DNA of 64,000 nucleotides from Hydrangea macrophylla (GCA_033977485.1 CM066995.1:46623162-46687161), one strand, 5' to 3'; shown: positions 1-12,259, numbered from the stretch's first letter. Numbers and translations are program-made. The notes: generated by a model from the sequence alone, not told the origin.

Positions 1-2914
1 CAGTCTATTACTTCTGCCCGCTTCTTTTTGCCAACCTCATACTTAGCTTTGGCCGTCTTGAGGAATTTTATCGCCTTTACCTGGGAGAAAAGATGAGCTT
101 CGGCCTTTGTTTGAATCATATTGGCCGATTGAGCCAAAGCACGACAACCTAGTAGCCATTCTTGGATCTCCTGTATCAAAGAAAGCTATCTACCTGAAAT
201 TGAGCGATCAGCAAGAAGGGCACTCAGGGTGGTGTCTACTTCAGTAGTAGGTGGCAGACCGGATAGATCATGGTTAGCCAGCCCAATAAGAAAGTCCTTT
301 GACTGTTGAAGGCTCAAGGATATGGCAACTTCGGCCTCAAAGGCTCCCAAATCAAACACCCTCAGATCCAGATGGGTGAAGAAGTCATCAAAGGGCACAA
401 AAGGTTCTATACCCAAGGGTACTACTTGAATAAAAGGGAACCAAAACTAAAAGTTAGCAGTTGGAAAGTACACAAAGAGCCTGGGAGCCTGAATAGTAAA
501 ACTTAGCTACCTGGGCAGGTGCTGGAGTAGGTAAGGCTGAGGCAGCTTAAGAGATAATAGTTGAAGATGCGGGAGTCGTGGGTTCTGAGACCAATCATAG
601 CTATGCAGTAGAGCCTGAAGGGGGTTAACTCCATAAAGAGGCTGACCGATGTCTCTGGCAAAGCAACGTCGGCTATAGGCGATGGGCGTTTTCTTCAGTA
701 TTAATTGGGGCAGTCATCGAAGGTTAGTGCTCATTAAGCTGAGCCAATTCTGTCCCAACGTCAGTGAATTAGATATTGGCCTAAGCGATGGTTAGGCTAT
801 ATGGCCCTGTTAATTCATCACCAGCCCAATCCAAGACTAGTGTGATCGTTTGTTTAACTTCATCTTCAGTAACTCCTGAGGGTATATCTTCAAAACGTCC
901 TCACTGCTTGAGGAAAGGATTACTTGTTCGGGCTCAAGTTCACTGCTGGATTGGCATTCTGCTCCCTGGTGAAAAGAGATGGAGGCAGGATGACTTGTAA
1001 AGGAGTCGAGTTATGTTGAGCCAATTCTTCAAGAATGGATTCAGTCCATTCTGATCCAGAGGGAACTCTGAGGGGTGGAAGCACAACGGGAGTCTAATTG
1101 GAATCAGGGGACAACAATTCTTTGTCAGAGCCCTCATCCACCAACTAAAATAAAACAGACATGTTAGTAATGGTAAACTGAAGGTGTGAAATTAAGGTAC
1201 CGAGCTAGAATAAGGTCGTACCTGGCTAGTGGAGCCTATTTTCTTCTTCTTGGCAGGAAGAGCTTTGTTCGTGGGTCTTTTTATGGTCGCCTTTTAGTTT
1301 GTTTGCAGGCAGGTGATGGGATAAGAGCATTGGCTTCCGAGGCTGATGTGGTCGTAAATCGAAGCAACAGATTGGTTATTGTATCATTGAATATTTTGGG
1401 CACCCGATCGGCCCACCACTGACTAAACTCAGCCGAGACAACAGAACAATGGTGGAGTGGTTGGAAGGTAAAGGTTTTTCATTTTATCAAACCTGCTACT
1501 GATTTTCTTTGCTTGCTCGTTGTTAACAAGAAAACCCCATTCTACCTAGTTTATGTTTAAATTAACGGATGGAGGGATATGCAACATTTGGGATAGCCCA
1601 AACTGACGAGCGAAAACCAAGGCATAGTAAAATTCCACTCCATACTTATTATTTCTATAAGGAATGGTCGAGCAATAAATAATATCCCTAGCCACCAAGT
1701 AGCTAGAGAATACTTCATTGTAGGTGGACTGGGTCCCCGAACCCCAGTTAGAAGGATTTGTTGGAAAGCTGAAGAAATGGACGAAAGTGAAGAGAGAAAA
1801 AAGGAAGGAAATCTGAAGGAGTCTAATTGGAGCATCCTTCGTAGAAAAAGGTGAAGCACTCCTCAAAGGTATGAGGGGAGGAGGCAACGTCCACAAAATG
1901 GATAGCAAAAATGGGGACATCAGCTAGCTCACGGGCTAGAGGCCGATGTTCAATAAAATAAGAATGCAGCCAAAGCTGCATAATCCAGATCAGGATCCTT
2001 CTAGAGTGGAAGCTCGAGTCAATAAAGTCTGCCACACCTCAGACAAGGTGGGCATAGACCAGGGTTGCCAAAGCCAATGGCTAATGAGCGGCTAGGGCTA
2101 GGGCCAGAGTGGTGTATTCTTTTGTAATGGCCTTGCTGGCCGAGCAAAAGAGGTACCTGTTCAACAAGTAGATCAGAAAAGTAGTGTGCTCGGTGTTGGT
2201 CACCTTTGCCCCCTCTGCCCATGCAGGTAGTAATAAAGGGCACATATATAGTAATGGGTTTGAAGGAAATGGCCCCATCCTTAATCGATTCGCACTAAGG
2301 ATATGCAAAGCTGGTTATTCCCTCATCACGGCCTGGTCTAATCTCTTATCCATAAGGGTATAGCCCAGTTAGAAAGCTGATGTCCTTTATGGTAGGCCCT
2401 ATCGATCCACAGTGAAAGAAAAATCCATTACAGGATTGGGACCAGAACAAAAGAGCAGAGAAAAGGAGAGACCGGTCTACCTCAAGTTTAGACCGATTCA
2501 GCATGATAGCGTCAAAGATGCCCGTTCTCTTCTAGAGATCGGCCTTACTAGCCAAAACTCTCATCAGCCATTTGTCCCCATTAGCAGCAGGTAAGGGTCA
2601 GCCCTAATTAGATGGGCAGTTGTCCAGACTTCATTCCAATGAGAGGGCAGCTGAAGGAAGGGTTCGTTGGGAACTGGAGAAAAATATGTAATGAAGGCAG
2701 CAAGAGGGTCATCATGAAAGGCTGGTCCTAAGCCAGGGGCTATCAGAGAACCATCGGCAACGTAATAAGGGATGAAGACATCAGGGGAAATGATGAAAGT
2801 ATGCTATTTAGCAAGGTACCTAATCTCATGGGATCTGTTCCATGGAGGTGGTGCGTCCAAAAGGGATTTCTTCTTGGTCTTGGATGGCGCTGTCGATGCC
2901 ACTTTTGGAGCCAT
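1..2914 (-). pseudogene. Antisense plant mobile domain (PMD) gene remnant, family 1
   Basis: The minus strand reads as a decayed PMD/aminotransferase-like protein. It begins at a Met at 2914 (MAPKVAST...) followed by a basic stretch and PPPWNRSHEIRYLAK. A tract near 1850-2035 with IMQLWLHSYF and FTFFYE aligns by eye with the PMD copies elsewhere in the window (for example ILQLWLHLYF near 7510). YGVEFYYALVFARQFGLSQ at 1546-1700 matches the MESYFPNY..RQFGL tract of those copies. Toward position 1 the reading is charged and coiled-coil-like, as in the C-terminal half of the other copies. Many stops and frame changes break it. PMD genes lie antisense and downstream of pol in some Tat elements, so this looks like the 3' end of a plus-strand element whose body lies left of the window. 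It is clearly diverged from the copies at 6610 and 17733. Confidence 0.6.
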
Positions 2915-3145
2915 TACATTCGGTGGGGATGGAGGTTGCTCGCCAGAGAAGATGGAGTTTAGAGAGAGAAAAGGAGGAAGACGATGTAGATTGGGAAAGT
3001 GAGGAGATTTTTCCAAATCTCATCATTTATACGTTAAGCATTTAATGGGGAGTGACTGTTGAGAGTCTAGAGATCTGACAGGCTCTATATGGTAAACACG
3101 GCGGGATGATTGACATGACCTTTTGGGGGACAATTATCTGTACCT
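2915..3145 (+). other. Noncoding 3' end of the upstream Tat-type element
   Basis: No credible ORF is present. The stretch ends in a G-rich tract, TTTTGGGGGACAATT at 3120-3134, which resembles a polypurine tract and LTR start of a different family. It lies about 15-25 bp before the LTR at 3146 and differs from the tract preceding the related LTR at 21296. Confidence 0.35.
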
Positions 3146-3861
3146 TGTTTGCACCACAAAATAAAATTAAAAGTGGTCCCACTAAATCTAATGAAGAATT
3201 ACACGTGGAACATATATGAAGGCAGGCTAATGGAGAGAGCAGATTGATGCAACATAATCATGCCATAACCCAGTGCATAGGCCACGTCAGTGGTAGGATG
3301 GTTATTGTCGGTTATGTTGAATTAAATAAATGACACGTGTATCACAAAAGTAATGATAGGAGCGGTTATGGATGAAACCCATTATTCCTAAATCATGGAG
3401 ATCGTGGGAGGTTTTTCAGTAAAAGGGGCAGCGGTTACAACCATTGTTACCGATTTAAAGGAACAAAGGAATATAAAGAAGGGGATCCCTGAAGATCAAG
3501 AATACTTAGCATATTTTCATACTCTGCATTATGTCTTTTCTTTGTCTTTAAATGTCAGTTTATTTCACTAAATTAGGATTAGCTTTGTAATTAAATCCCA
3601 GTTAGAAGGCGAGATTACCACTTCTAATTGTACTATGTTCTTTGAAGGATTTAATAGAGTTTTCTCTCTATTATCTCTTCTACTAGTCTCTGTTTTCTTC
3701 AGGTTTCAAGTCTTTAATCTTTGGTTAAAGCAACCTAAACCTATTTAGAGAAATCTTGTTCCTCTATTTCTCTACTTGCTTGATTTGTCAAATTGTTCAT
3801 ATTGAGAGGACATTTATCTGGCATGCCCGCACTTTACTACTTACATATTTCCTGCCATGCA
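3146..3861 (+). repeat. 5' LTR of the Tat element (716 bp)
   Basis: Begins TGTTTGCACCACAAAAT and ends CCTGCCATGCA. It aligns by eye along its length with 21296-22011 and, inverted, with 5487-6190. A TTTAAAGGAAC..AATATAAAG stretch near 3450-3480 is a plausible promoter core. Antisense PMD sequence lies immediately upstream, as would be expected for a 3' LTR, so this LTR may be shared between, or recombined from, two elements. Confidence 0.8.
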
Positions 3862-3866
3862 ATTTT

Positions 3867-3884
3867 TGGCACGCTCGGTGGGAC
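3867..3884 (+). promoter_or_regulatory. Primer-binding site of the Tat element
   Basis: TGGCACGCTCGGTGGGAC starts five bases after the LTR end. It has the TGG start and position of a tRNA-complementary primer site and the form common in Tat elements. I do not assign the tRNA with confidence. Confidence 0.6.
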
Positions 3885-3909
3885 TTTGTGAAGAAATGAG
3901 CAGTCCATT

Positions 3910-5481
3910 ATGCCATCGAAAAAGAATTTGACAAAAGATAAAGGGATCGTAGTGCTACCAAAAATGGATGCACCGATAGCAGACAAAAATGATGAAGGGG
4001 AGGTTCATGGTAATACAAGTGATTAGTCTCACACTGGCAGTTAGGAGTCACTCCAATAACAGCCTTGAGATGTTGGGACTACTATGAATGGGCCAGACCA
4101 ATAGGCTCTGAAGGATTATGCATCAACAATGCGTTTCAGTTTGGACAGTGCGCTACATGATTGGCTTCAAGCCAATTCACAACAAACATCCACACTTGTG
4201 TAACCATTCACAGATATGATGCAGAAGATGGGAGATCAGATTACTAAGAGTATTGATCGGCAGATGTCATACATGATAAAAAAATTTGGCCTAGCATCCT
4301 CTTTGAAGGGCAACACACAGAAGGAGCCTATACAAGTCCCTATAAATCAGTCTCTACAACTGAATTATGGGAATGTAAAGGTTCTTACCCATCCTACAGT
4401 GCCTAGTTTTTTTACTCATCCTGGATCTGGTATGTTTGACTATGCATCAAGGTCTAGTAACCTACCAGGTTCAAACTAGATGGGACAGAGTGTAGGGCCT
4501 TTGGGTGTTCAACGGGTATCGAATGGTCCTAATATAAGCACTCACCATGGTTTCTAAGTAGGACAAATGATGGTCCCAGTCCATCATCCTGGTTACCATA
4601 ATGGTACCTATCCGCAGACTGTGGGTTTTTCAATTAGAGGGTCATCAATCCAACCCTTGTTTCCAAACACAGGTCTGCCTATCTTGTCAGGGGCTCATAT
4701 GGCAAGTTTGTCGCAAGCACAGGCTTATCAGACTGGGGGGACACTTTCATCAGTCAGGAGGGCAAGCTAGAGGGTGTTATTAACCAGCAGAACAGACTGG
4801 GGGGCATTAGCAGCCAACAATCCAGACTGGGGGGCAACCCTGACCACCATTGGGGCAAACTAGGGGGCACCAGCAACCAATAGCACAAGCGGGGATCTAA
4901 TTCCAACAAACGATGGTGCACAATGGAGGACCAGATGTTCCACTCCATTAGCCTGCTGGAAATTAGGTACATAATCCCTATCACTCTGATATTCATGGTC
5001 AAGTTCCTCTAGGGATAAATAGGGACGAAATGGTAGACATCATCAGAGAATAGGTACATGGGCAAGTTAGAGAGCAGGTCAATGACCAGTTGAGAGCACA
5101 TTTTGGGGCAGTATTTAGGGCCCCTGTCCGCCCACAATACCAAAAACCATACCCAAACTTTATTGATTGAATGTTTGGGTTCCCAAGATACTTTAGAATA
5201 CCTGAATTTACCTTATTCTCTAGTGGAGATAGATAAACCACATTAGAACACATTGCTCATTTTACGGCACAGTGTGGTAAGGTTTCTTATAATGATATGT
5301 TAAAGTTGAGGTTATTTGCCAATTCACTTACTGGACATACCTTTACTTGGTATGTCAACCTCCCTACAGGCTCTGTCTAAACTTGGCAAGATATGGAAAG
5401 AATCTTTCATAGTCAGTTTTATCAAACTGACCCAGATGTGACTATCTCTAATTTAGCTAGATTAAAACAAAATGCAGGAGA
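3910..5481 (+). pseudogene. gag: Tat gag, N-terminal part (split by nested element)
   Basis: Structural capsid protein of the outer element. Translation can start at the ATG at 3910 (MPSKKNLTKDKG) in frame 1; frame 1 continues to about 4740, where the sense shifts frame. A Gln/Gly-rich linker follows, then the capsid core: PRYFRIPEF, HIAHFTAQCG, LKLRLFANSL and a WQDM.RIFHSQFY tract at about 5170-5440, matching the Retrotrans_gag domain. Numerous in-frame stops (TAG most common, also TAA and TGA) sit where related proteins have Gln, Arg or Trp. The reading breaks at 5486 in AGENV and resumes at 11371 with ETFITKFKSAQNRYKARLP, proving the insertion. Confidence 0.8.
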
Positions 5482-5486
5482 GAATG

Positions 5487-6190
5487 TGTATGGCATAATA
5501 TTATATAAATGCTAATGTGCGAGCACGCCAGATAAATGTCCTCTTTAAAATGAACGATTTGACGAATCAGAGGAGTAGAGAAATAGAGGAATGAGATTTC
5601 TCTAAAATAGGTTCAAATTGCCTTAACTAGAGATTAAGGACTGGGGATGTGAAGAAAACTGAAGCTAGTTTGAAGGAAAATAGGGTATGAATTCCATTGA
5701 ACTATTCACTAAACAAAGTACAATTATAAGTGATGATCTCGCCTTCTAACTGCAAGCTAATTACAAGGCTACTCCTAGATAAACTGGTAATTAAAGATAA
5801 AGGAAATACATGATAGAAAGTAAAGAAAATGTTAAGTGTTCTTGATCTCTGGGATCTCTTCTTCTTGTTCCTTCGTTTCTTTAAATAGGTAACAGTAGTG
5901 ATAACCGCTGCCCCTGTGCTAAACAACTGCCCACTATCTCCATGATCTCGGAATAATGGGCTTCATCTACACCCATGCTTGTTACCGCTTTGTGTCACAC
6001 GTGGCATTCATTTAACTCAACATAATCGCCAATAACTATCTTGCCACTGACGTGGCTTGGGTCCTTGATTATGGCATTGTTATGTTATATCAGCCTACTT
6101 TCCCGTTAGCCTGCCTTTGTACACACATCACGCATTGCTCTTTCTTAGATTGGTGGGCTCCACTTTTAATATTATTTTGTGGTGCAAACA
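5487..6190 (-). repeat. 3' LTR of the nested Tat element (704 bp, inverted)
   Basis: Reverse complement of the 3146-3861 LTR type, from TGTATGGCATAAT to GTGGTGCAAACA. The pyrimidine-rich stretch at 6191-6215 (ATGCCCCCCAACATCCC) is the complement of the polypurine tract that primes plus-strand DNA. Confidence 0.85.
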
Positions 6191-6609
6191 ATGCCCCCCA
6201 ACATCCCTTTTAAGTAAAAGCGCAAGCAATCAAACTTGATGGGATGTTGTTGATTTAAACACTGGCCAACCAAATCACATCTTCTTTTAAAGGAACTATT
6301 GTATATCTGTTATCCTTTTAATCGCCATTTTTTTAGGGGATGACAAGTTGACGCTTAAAAGATAGCGATAGTCTTTTCGTAAAAGGACATTGATTTGACC
6401 TTCATTTACCTCCTATTTGTACCATTATGCCATCTTCATCTTGATCCTTAGGGGACTTCCAACTTGTAATCTGCAAAAATATTGGGAAAGTTTCAATTTT
6501 AAACAAATTCCTATTCAGGGCCCTTCCGTATCCTTCTATGCTTCTACTACTTAAATCTTTTTTCTCGATTCCTTTCAGCCTCCATCTTCTTCCCAATCTT
6601 CTAATCCCC
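6191..6609. other. Spacer between inverted 3' LTR and PMD gene
   Basis: Holds the complement of the polypurine tract and then AT-rich leader DNA of the PMD gene. No separate gene is seen. A pyrimidine-rich stretch (TTTTTTCTCGATTCCTTTCAGCC) lies just before the ATG at 6610. Confidence 0.5.
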
Positions 6610-9600
6610 ATGGCTAAAAATCCTCCAGAATCCACTTCATCCCCAAGTACAGAAGAAATCGCCACCGATCCTCAATCGCTTGCCAAGGAATCTTTGAAAA
6701 AATTTTGTGTTTCAGGTTTTGAGGTTGTCAGCCTGCATGTAATGGCATCCTCTCCTGACTTCCTCTCTCCCATCCTTGGCCCAAGTGTAGCTCAAGAATT
6801 TTTCCTTCCTCAAGTTTCTAGTCTATTTCCTTGTAGCAGTCTATTCTTATTTGAACATCCTAACCACCCGCTGAAAAGATTGAACAATAGCAATGATATT
6901 CATTTTTAGCCCTCAAAACCCTTGCCAGAGTGGCTAACTTGGGTGGCCAGAGTTACTCCTTTTAAGTCAGATGAATGGCGTAGGCAACACGTTCATGACC
7001 TAATGTTTTTAACCACCATTCCATTACCGATGAATACCCCTCTTCTTTCCTCTGTTCTGGCTTTTTGGTCCATCTCTACTAACTCTTTTCATTTTCCTTG
7101 TAGGATGATGTCCCCTACCCTCCTTGACCTAGATGCTGTGATTGGAGTCAGGCCAGATGGTGATCCAATTAATGATCTATTATCTCAGTAGACGTACTCC
7201 ATTCCTCCCATTACCTCCGATTTTGAAAAGAACACCAGCTATCGGTCTTTTATCCTAGAACACAAAAAGGATGATGGGCCTTTGACTAATACGGAGTACC
7301 TTGCCTTCCTCACATTCTGGGTTAGCAGATACCTGACTTGTTCCCCCTCTTTTAAAGTAGTGAAATCCGATCTTCCCCTAGCCCTAGCTTTGGCTTCTGG
7401 TCAAGTACTGGCATTAGGCCCTTTCCTTTTGGCTCAGATTTATAGAGGTTGTTTTAGGATGATAATTAACAGTAACTTGGACACTTGGGGAGGTCCTCTA
7501 TGGATCCTACAGCTATGGCTCCATTTGTACTTTTTTGAGGTTAGTCCTTCCTTCACGGCTGTGTCGGACTCATTGATCTATGGCCAGAACTTGGTCGAGT
7601 ATTCTTCCAGCCTCTTTGGTTTCTCACGTTGCCTAAGTTTCTTTTTCTCTCTTAGGACCCCTTCTCCTAGCAGATTCTTACCCTATCACCCTCCTTTATA
7701 CAGGCTGGCCTGGTTTAAAGCTTCCCTTCTTGAACCAAGCAATTATCCTGAATTATGGGTATGCTATTTAGTCTCTCGGGACGGCCATCATAAGGTGACA
7801 AAAGAAAATTTGGGGAATAATCAATGTGGCATGGAATCTTACTTCCCAAACTATCAAGTACGCCAGTTTGGCCTAATTCAAGCGATTCCTTATCCCAATT
7901 TCCTATCAGCCAACTCAAACCTTTTGACTCGTATCATCTTTAAGACCTACGAATCAATTTAGTAGGTGGTTGAGCTCAAAAAACTTCTCCTAGATCAAAT
8001 TGAGTTCCAATCATTCTCTCCTCATCCTGCATCTACTCCTTCCTTTGACACTTTCTGGATGGAACACTTTGATCGTTGCTTTAGTGATTTTGATTTATTG
8101 CTCAATACATTATCTCTGATGCTATCACCAACTACTAATCCTTCCCTTGTTCAAACTATAGGCAAAAGAAAGAGAGGCCCAGTATGGATCCTGACACCAA
8201 AGCTGATTATGATTCCATCATCAAATTTGAATAATTTTATAAGCTAAAATAGAATCCTCTTAAGCCTTCTGAGTCAATTTCTGAGGCGAGCCACATCAGA
8301 ATCCAACTAAAAAAGGAACAGGTAGAAAAGAAGGCTCGTAAATACCGAAAAAAACACGACAAGACTCCAAACTGGTAACAGCTTTATGCTTCTGCCGAGA
8401 ATTGGATCAGAAACACCTGTCCTTTTCCACCCTTAGCCGAATTTGGCATTGCAGAACCTGTGGCTCAGACTGATGTGCCTATAGGAGTTTCTGTAGCAGG
8501 TTATCAGTCTGAATACTCCATACCCACTACCTTTGGTGGCATCCCTATAATCAGTCGTCAGGTTGCTTGGTCATTTCCCGAATCTTTCAATCAGTCTGTC
8601 TCGTTGGTTTTCGAAATTCTTTAAAAGCTTGATACCAAGAGATGTGACTTTTATTTATTTTTATGTTATTTTTCCTTATTGCTTCTTTTCTGTTGGTCAG
8701 GTTCCCTAAGCCTTGCTGCCATCGTGTCTTCCAAGAAGAAAGTTATTCCTCTGAAGGTTCCCCCCCCCCCCATTCCAATTCGTCATAGTTCCAAGGATAT
8801 CAAGCACTCAGATTATACGAAAATAGTGAAGAAAAATTCCTTAGAGGATAACACCTTTAATCACCCTATCCATCTGGAAGAGGAGGAAATTGAGCCCGTC
8901 CTATAGCAAGAAACCTCTAAGGTAGCCAAAAAGGCACGCTTAAAGCCCAGGCTCAAAAAGATTACAAGATAAGCTGGCACTGAGCAGCTCCCAGCCCTCT
9001 CCTGACTCCATTCAGAGATCAGAGATTGCAAAAGCAATAAAACTCTCCCCATCTTCTTTAAAAAAATCCTTCCCCTGCCAAGGCTTCCCCTCTCACTAGC
9101 CAAAGTGACACTGGAGTTTCAAAAGATTGTGTTGATGACCCAGATGTTCTTCTCAAAATCTCTCAATGTTCAAAGGCTCTTTTCCCTCCACCTTCTTCCT
9201 CAATCGCAAAACTCAGTTCCTCTACCTCTATGAGTCATGCTTCTTCGGATCCTCAATTGTCTACCAACATTAAGGACCTTCGTCTTTGAGCTAAGAACCT
9301 CAGGTAAGCCCTTGCTCAAAGGCTTGGTTCAGCCCCCTTACCTTCGAAGCCTAGCCTGACCAAAACCACTCCAGCTGGTACAAAGGCTGAACTCCAAGCA
9401 AAAAACCTTTTGGCTTCTTTATGCTCTTCAACTTTCAAAAATACCATGGGACAACAAGAAGCCATTGAGAATGCTGTTTTTGTGCTCTCGAATGATTTTG
9501 CTGGTTCTTCTTCTTCCTCGCCGTCAGTCTCTTTTTTGCAACAGTTCAAAAGAATTGCTAGCACAATGGCTGAGGTAACCTAAAAACTGGCTGACGTGAG

Positions 9601-10104
9601 AGAGTTTTTTTTAAAAAAAGATAGAGAGTGACCAACCAATATATTCAGTTGGCTGGCACTGCAGAGGCTGGGATGGAAAGTTCTACCTTACTTTTAGAAG
9701 AGATCACGAAAATGAGGGCTAACCTTAAAAAGATGGAAGTTGATTATGTTATTCAATAGGCTGACTTAGAGAAAGTTCCAGAGCAATTTGATCAGCTGAC
9801 GGATGAGATTTCAGTCTTGGATGTCCAAGAAGAATCAAGGTTGGCCGTTCAAAAGGCCGCGAACACTGCCCTATCCCAGATTGATGAACAATGGACTCAA
9901 GTTTTGGTCCTTTTGGCTTCTTTTTTTCCAAGATTTCTTCTCCTTTTCCTCTTAAGACTTTATAGTTTTTTGAGCTTTTTGAAACTTTATGTTCTACTAA
10001 GTGGCCATAGGGTCAAAACTATTTATTTTGTTTATGTAGCCATGTTTGGCTCTATTATGGCATGCTTATATTCATATACTAGTTTGTTTACTCACATGCT
10101 TTAA
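6610..10104 (+). pseudogene. PMD (aminotransferase-like) gene of the nested Tat element
   Basis: Antisense accessory gene of the element. Starting at the ATG at 6610 (MAKNPPESTSSPSTEE), frame 1 stays open to 8247 except for stops at 6907, 7189, 7960 and 7963, all TAG. The PMD core includes LPEWLTWVARVTPFKSDEWR, FPCRMMSPTLLDLDAVIGV, LAFLTFWVSRYL and GGPLWILQLWLHLYF. After a frame change the reading continues (LAEFGIAEPVAQTDVP at 8430-8480), then a likely degraded intron ending at the AG at 8700, a basic/acidic region, and a coiled-coil C-terminus (9550-9900). The function in retrotransposons is unknown; host PMD proteins MAIN and MAIL1 act in gene silencing and genome stability. The outer element's copy at 17733-20854 is the closest match. 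Confidence 0.75.
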
Positions 10105-10119
10105 TAGACTATTTAGTTT

Positions 10120-11244
10120 TTATCTAGCTTTATTAGTCTGAATTTGGACATTCCTGTAATTCAAATTTTCAGACTGATCAGGAATAACCCTAACATCCCA
10201 GGTATTCTCAGCTTCTTGCTCCAATTGGCGTAAATACGATTCCCACATACAGTGCTTATATTTCTTTAAATATTTTCCATTTATAAGCCTGTTGTGTACT
10301 TGCCCATCTAAATATCTCAAGTGGTAGGCCCCTCCTTTTAGCACTTCGTGAATTTCAAAGGGTCCTTCCTAGTTAGGAGACCACTTACCCAACCTGTGGT
10401 CTTTGAGTCCCAGCGGTTGAATAGCCTTCATAACTAGTTCTCCAATGGAGAAAGATTTGGCTCTTACTCTTTTGTTATAAGCCCTTTCAGCTCTGCATTT
10501 TTGCAACCTGAGATGGTCTAGAGCCAAAAGTTACCTCGTCAAGATCTTCTAGTTCCGTTAGCATAGCTTGATTGTACTCGTCCATATCCAAATCATTCTA
10601 CTTAGCAACTCTTAAAGATTCAACAGTTAACTCCATAGGTAACATGGCATCATGCCATAAGTAAGTGAAAATGGTGTAGTACCGGTACTTGACCTTTTTG
10701 AAGTTTTGTAAGCCCACAAAACTTCAGAACATAACTCATGCCAAATTCTAGGATTATTGTCAACCATTTTTTGAATATTCAGTTTGAGGATTTTGCTGGT
10801 TGATTCTGCTTGTCCATTGGCTTGAGCATAATATGGGGTCGAGTTGACAATAGTAAAACCATATTCAAAGGCAAATTCCAACATATCATCCCCAGTAAAA
10901 GGGGTGCCTTGGTCAGCCATAATGGTTTATAGTAATCCAAACCTATGAATAATATTTTCTTTAATGAACATAATCACTTCATTCTGGCTGACTGATTTAA
11001 GTGGAATAGCATCTACCCATTTGGTAAAATAATTAGTAGCCACTAGAATATATGCATAGTTTTTTTATGAAGGTGGACTAATCTTGCCAATCACGTCCAT
11101 TGCCCATCCTTGAAATGGCCATGGTTTAATAATAGACTGGAGATTGACGGCGGGCACATGTTGAATTGGCCCGTGTCTCTGACAAGCCTGACAACCCTTA
11201 GTAAAATTGATGTAATCTAATAAGAAATAGTGCACTCCCTTCCT
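10120..11244 (-). pseudogene. int: Integrase remnant of the nested Tat element
   Basis: The minus strand encodes the integrase C-terminal region (GGAYHLRYLDGQVHNRLINGKYLKKYK at 10120-10344) and catalytic core (MADQGTPFTGDD.., YYAQANGQAES, VLWAYKTSKRSSTGTTPF at 10627-10920). The second catalytic Asp (ADQG) and the Glu (NGQAE) are visible. Upstream toward 11200 it reaches the zinc-finger region (CQACQ..HGPIQH type, 11130-11200), then ends abruptly at the deletion junction. It parallels 16331-17610 of the host element. Confidence 0.75.
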
Positions 11245-11365
11245 TCTTGGGTCCTTGATTATGGCATTGTTATGTTATGTCAGCCTGCCTTTGTACACAC
11301 TTCACGCATTGCTCTTTCTCAGATTTGGTGGGCTCCACTTTTAATATTATTTTGTGGTGCAAACA
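11245..11365 (-). repeat. Residual 121 bp of the nested element's 5' LTR
   Basis: CTTGGGTCCTTGATTATGGC through GTGGTGCAAACA matches the last part of the inverted LTR at about 6054-6190. A roughly 14 bp internal gap removes the equivalent of TACTTTCCCGTTAG. Just left, GAAATAGTGCACTCCCTTC matches neither partner obviously and may be filler at the deletion junction. Confidence 0.8.
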
Positions 11366-11370
11366 GAATG

Positions 11371-12259
11371 TAGAGACATTTATCACTAAGTTTAAATCTG
11401 CACAGAATAGGTATAAGGCTAGGTTGCCAGAGGAAGAATCTGTGCGATTAGCTGTCGATAATTTGAAATCTATGCTTAGAATGTAGTTTGTGGGTCAATA
11501 GTTTACAGACCAATGCCATGTTATTGATGTTGTGGCACGATACAAGAAAGTGATGGATGAGGAAGATCAAAAGAAAAATAGTACAAGGGGTATGTATTAC
11601 AAGGGACATCATCAGCCTACGCACTTGGTGGAATTGAGGATGAAACACAGGTTGACGAAGAAAATGAAAATGCATACGAATGTGTTGTAGCTGAAATGAC
11701 TGCTCAAAAGCCATTCATATGTGATGTCCTACGTAAACCAACCCAAGCACAAGAGAAGAATACTACTAGCCGGACTGATAAGCCTAATAAAAAGTTTGAC
11801 TTTGATATTACCAGGGTTGACCTGATTTTCGACTGGTTAGTAAAAGAAAAGAAATTCAATTTGACACATAATTTGCCAACAAACGATGAAGTAAAGGGGA
11901 AAACTTATTGTAAATGGCATAATAAATGGACTCATAGTACTAATAATTGTACAACGTTCCGTGAGTCCATACAAAAGTGGATAAAAAATGGAACCATAAA
12001 ATTCCATAATGATAAGCCTATACAACAGGTGGACAAGAATCCATTCGTGGCTGAAGCACATGTCATTATGGTATCGGCCGATTTTACCAACATGACAAAG
12101 CCAGTCAAACCACAATGGCAGATTAAGAATGTTTCTAAAATAGGAAGAATGAAAAGCGTGGTCTCAAGGCCTAAAGCTCAGTCTAGAGGCCTCAATCCAG
12201 AAGCACCACCATTTGAGACAATGACAAGAGTGTATTATCATACCATAAATCCTTATTGA
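11371..12259 (+). pseudogene. gag: Tat gag, C-terminal part with zinc-knuckle-like motif
   Basis: Resumes the interrupted gag: ETFITKFKSAQNRYKARLPEE, then two TAG codons at about 11484-11505, and a 187-residue open stretch at 11696-12259. The latter contains YCKWHNKWTHSTNNC, the Cys-His cluster typical of Tat gag proteins in place of a classical CCHC knuckle, followed by a basic tail. It continues into the gag-protease spacer. It differs from functional gag chiefly in nonsense codons. Confidence 0.75.

Larger units (their letters stand above)
5487..11365 (-). mobile_element. Nested, internally deleted Tat element of the same family
   Basis: Minus-strand copy of the same LTR family inserted into the gag of its relative. 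The TSD gaatg is present at 5482-5486 and 11366-11370, directly abutting TGTATGGC... and ...GTGGTGCAAACA. From left to right it holds the 3' LTR (5487-6190), polypurine tract, PMD gene (plus strand), and the C-terminal and core integrase (minus strand). It then jumps at about 11245 into the outermost 121 bp of the 5' LTR. Gag, protease, RT, RNase H and most of the 5' LTR are missing. The intact termini and TSD show the deletion happened after insertion. Confidence 0.88.
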
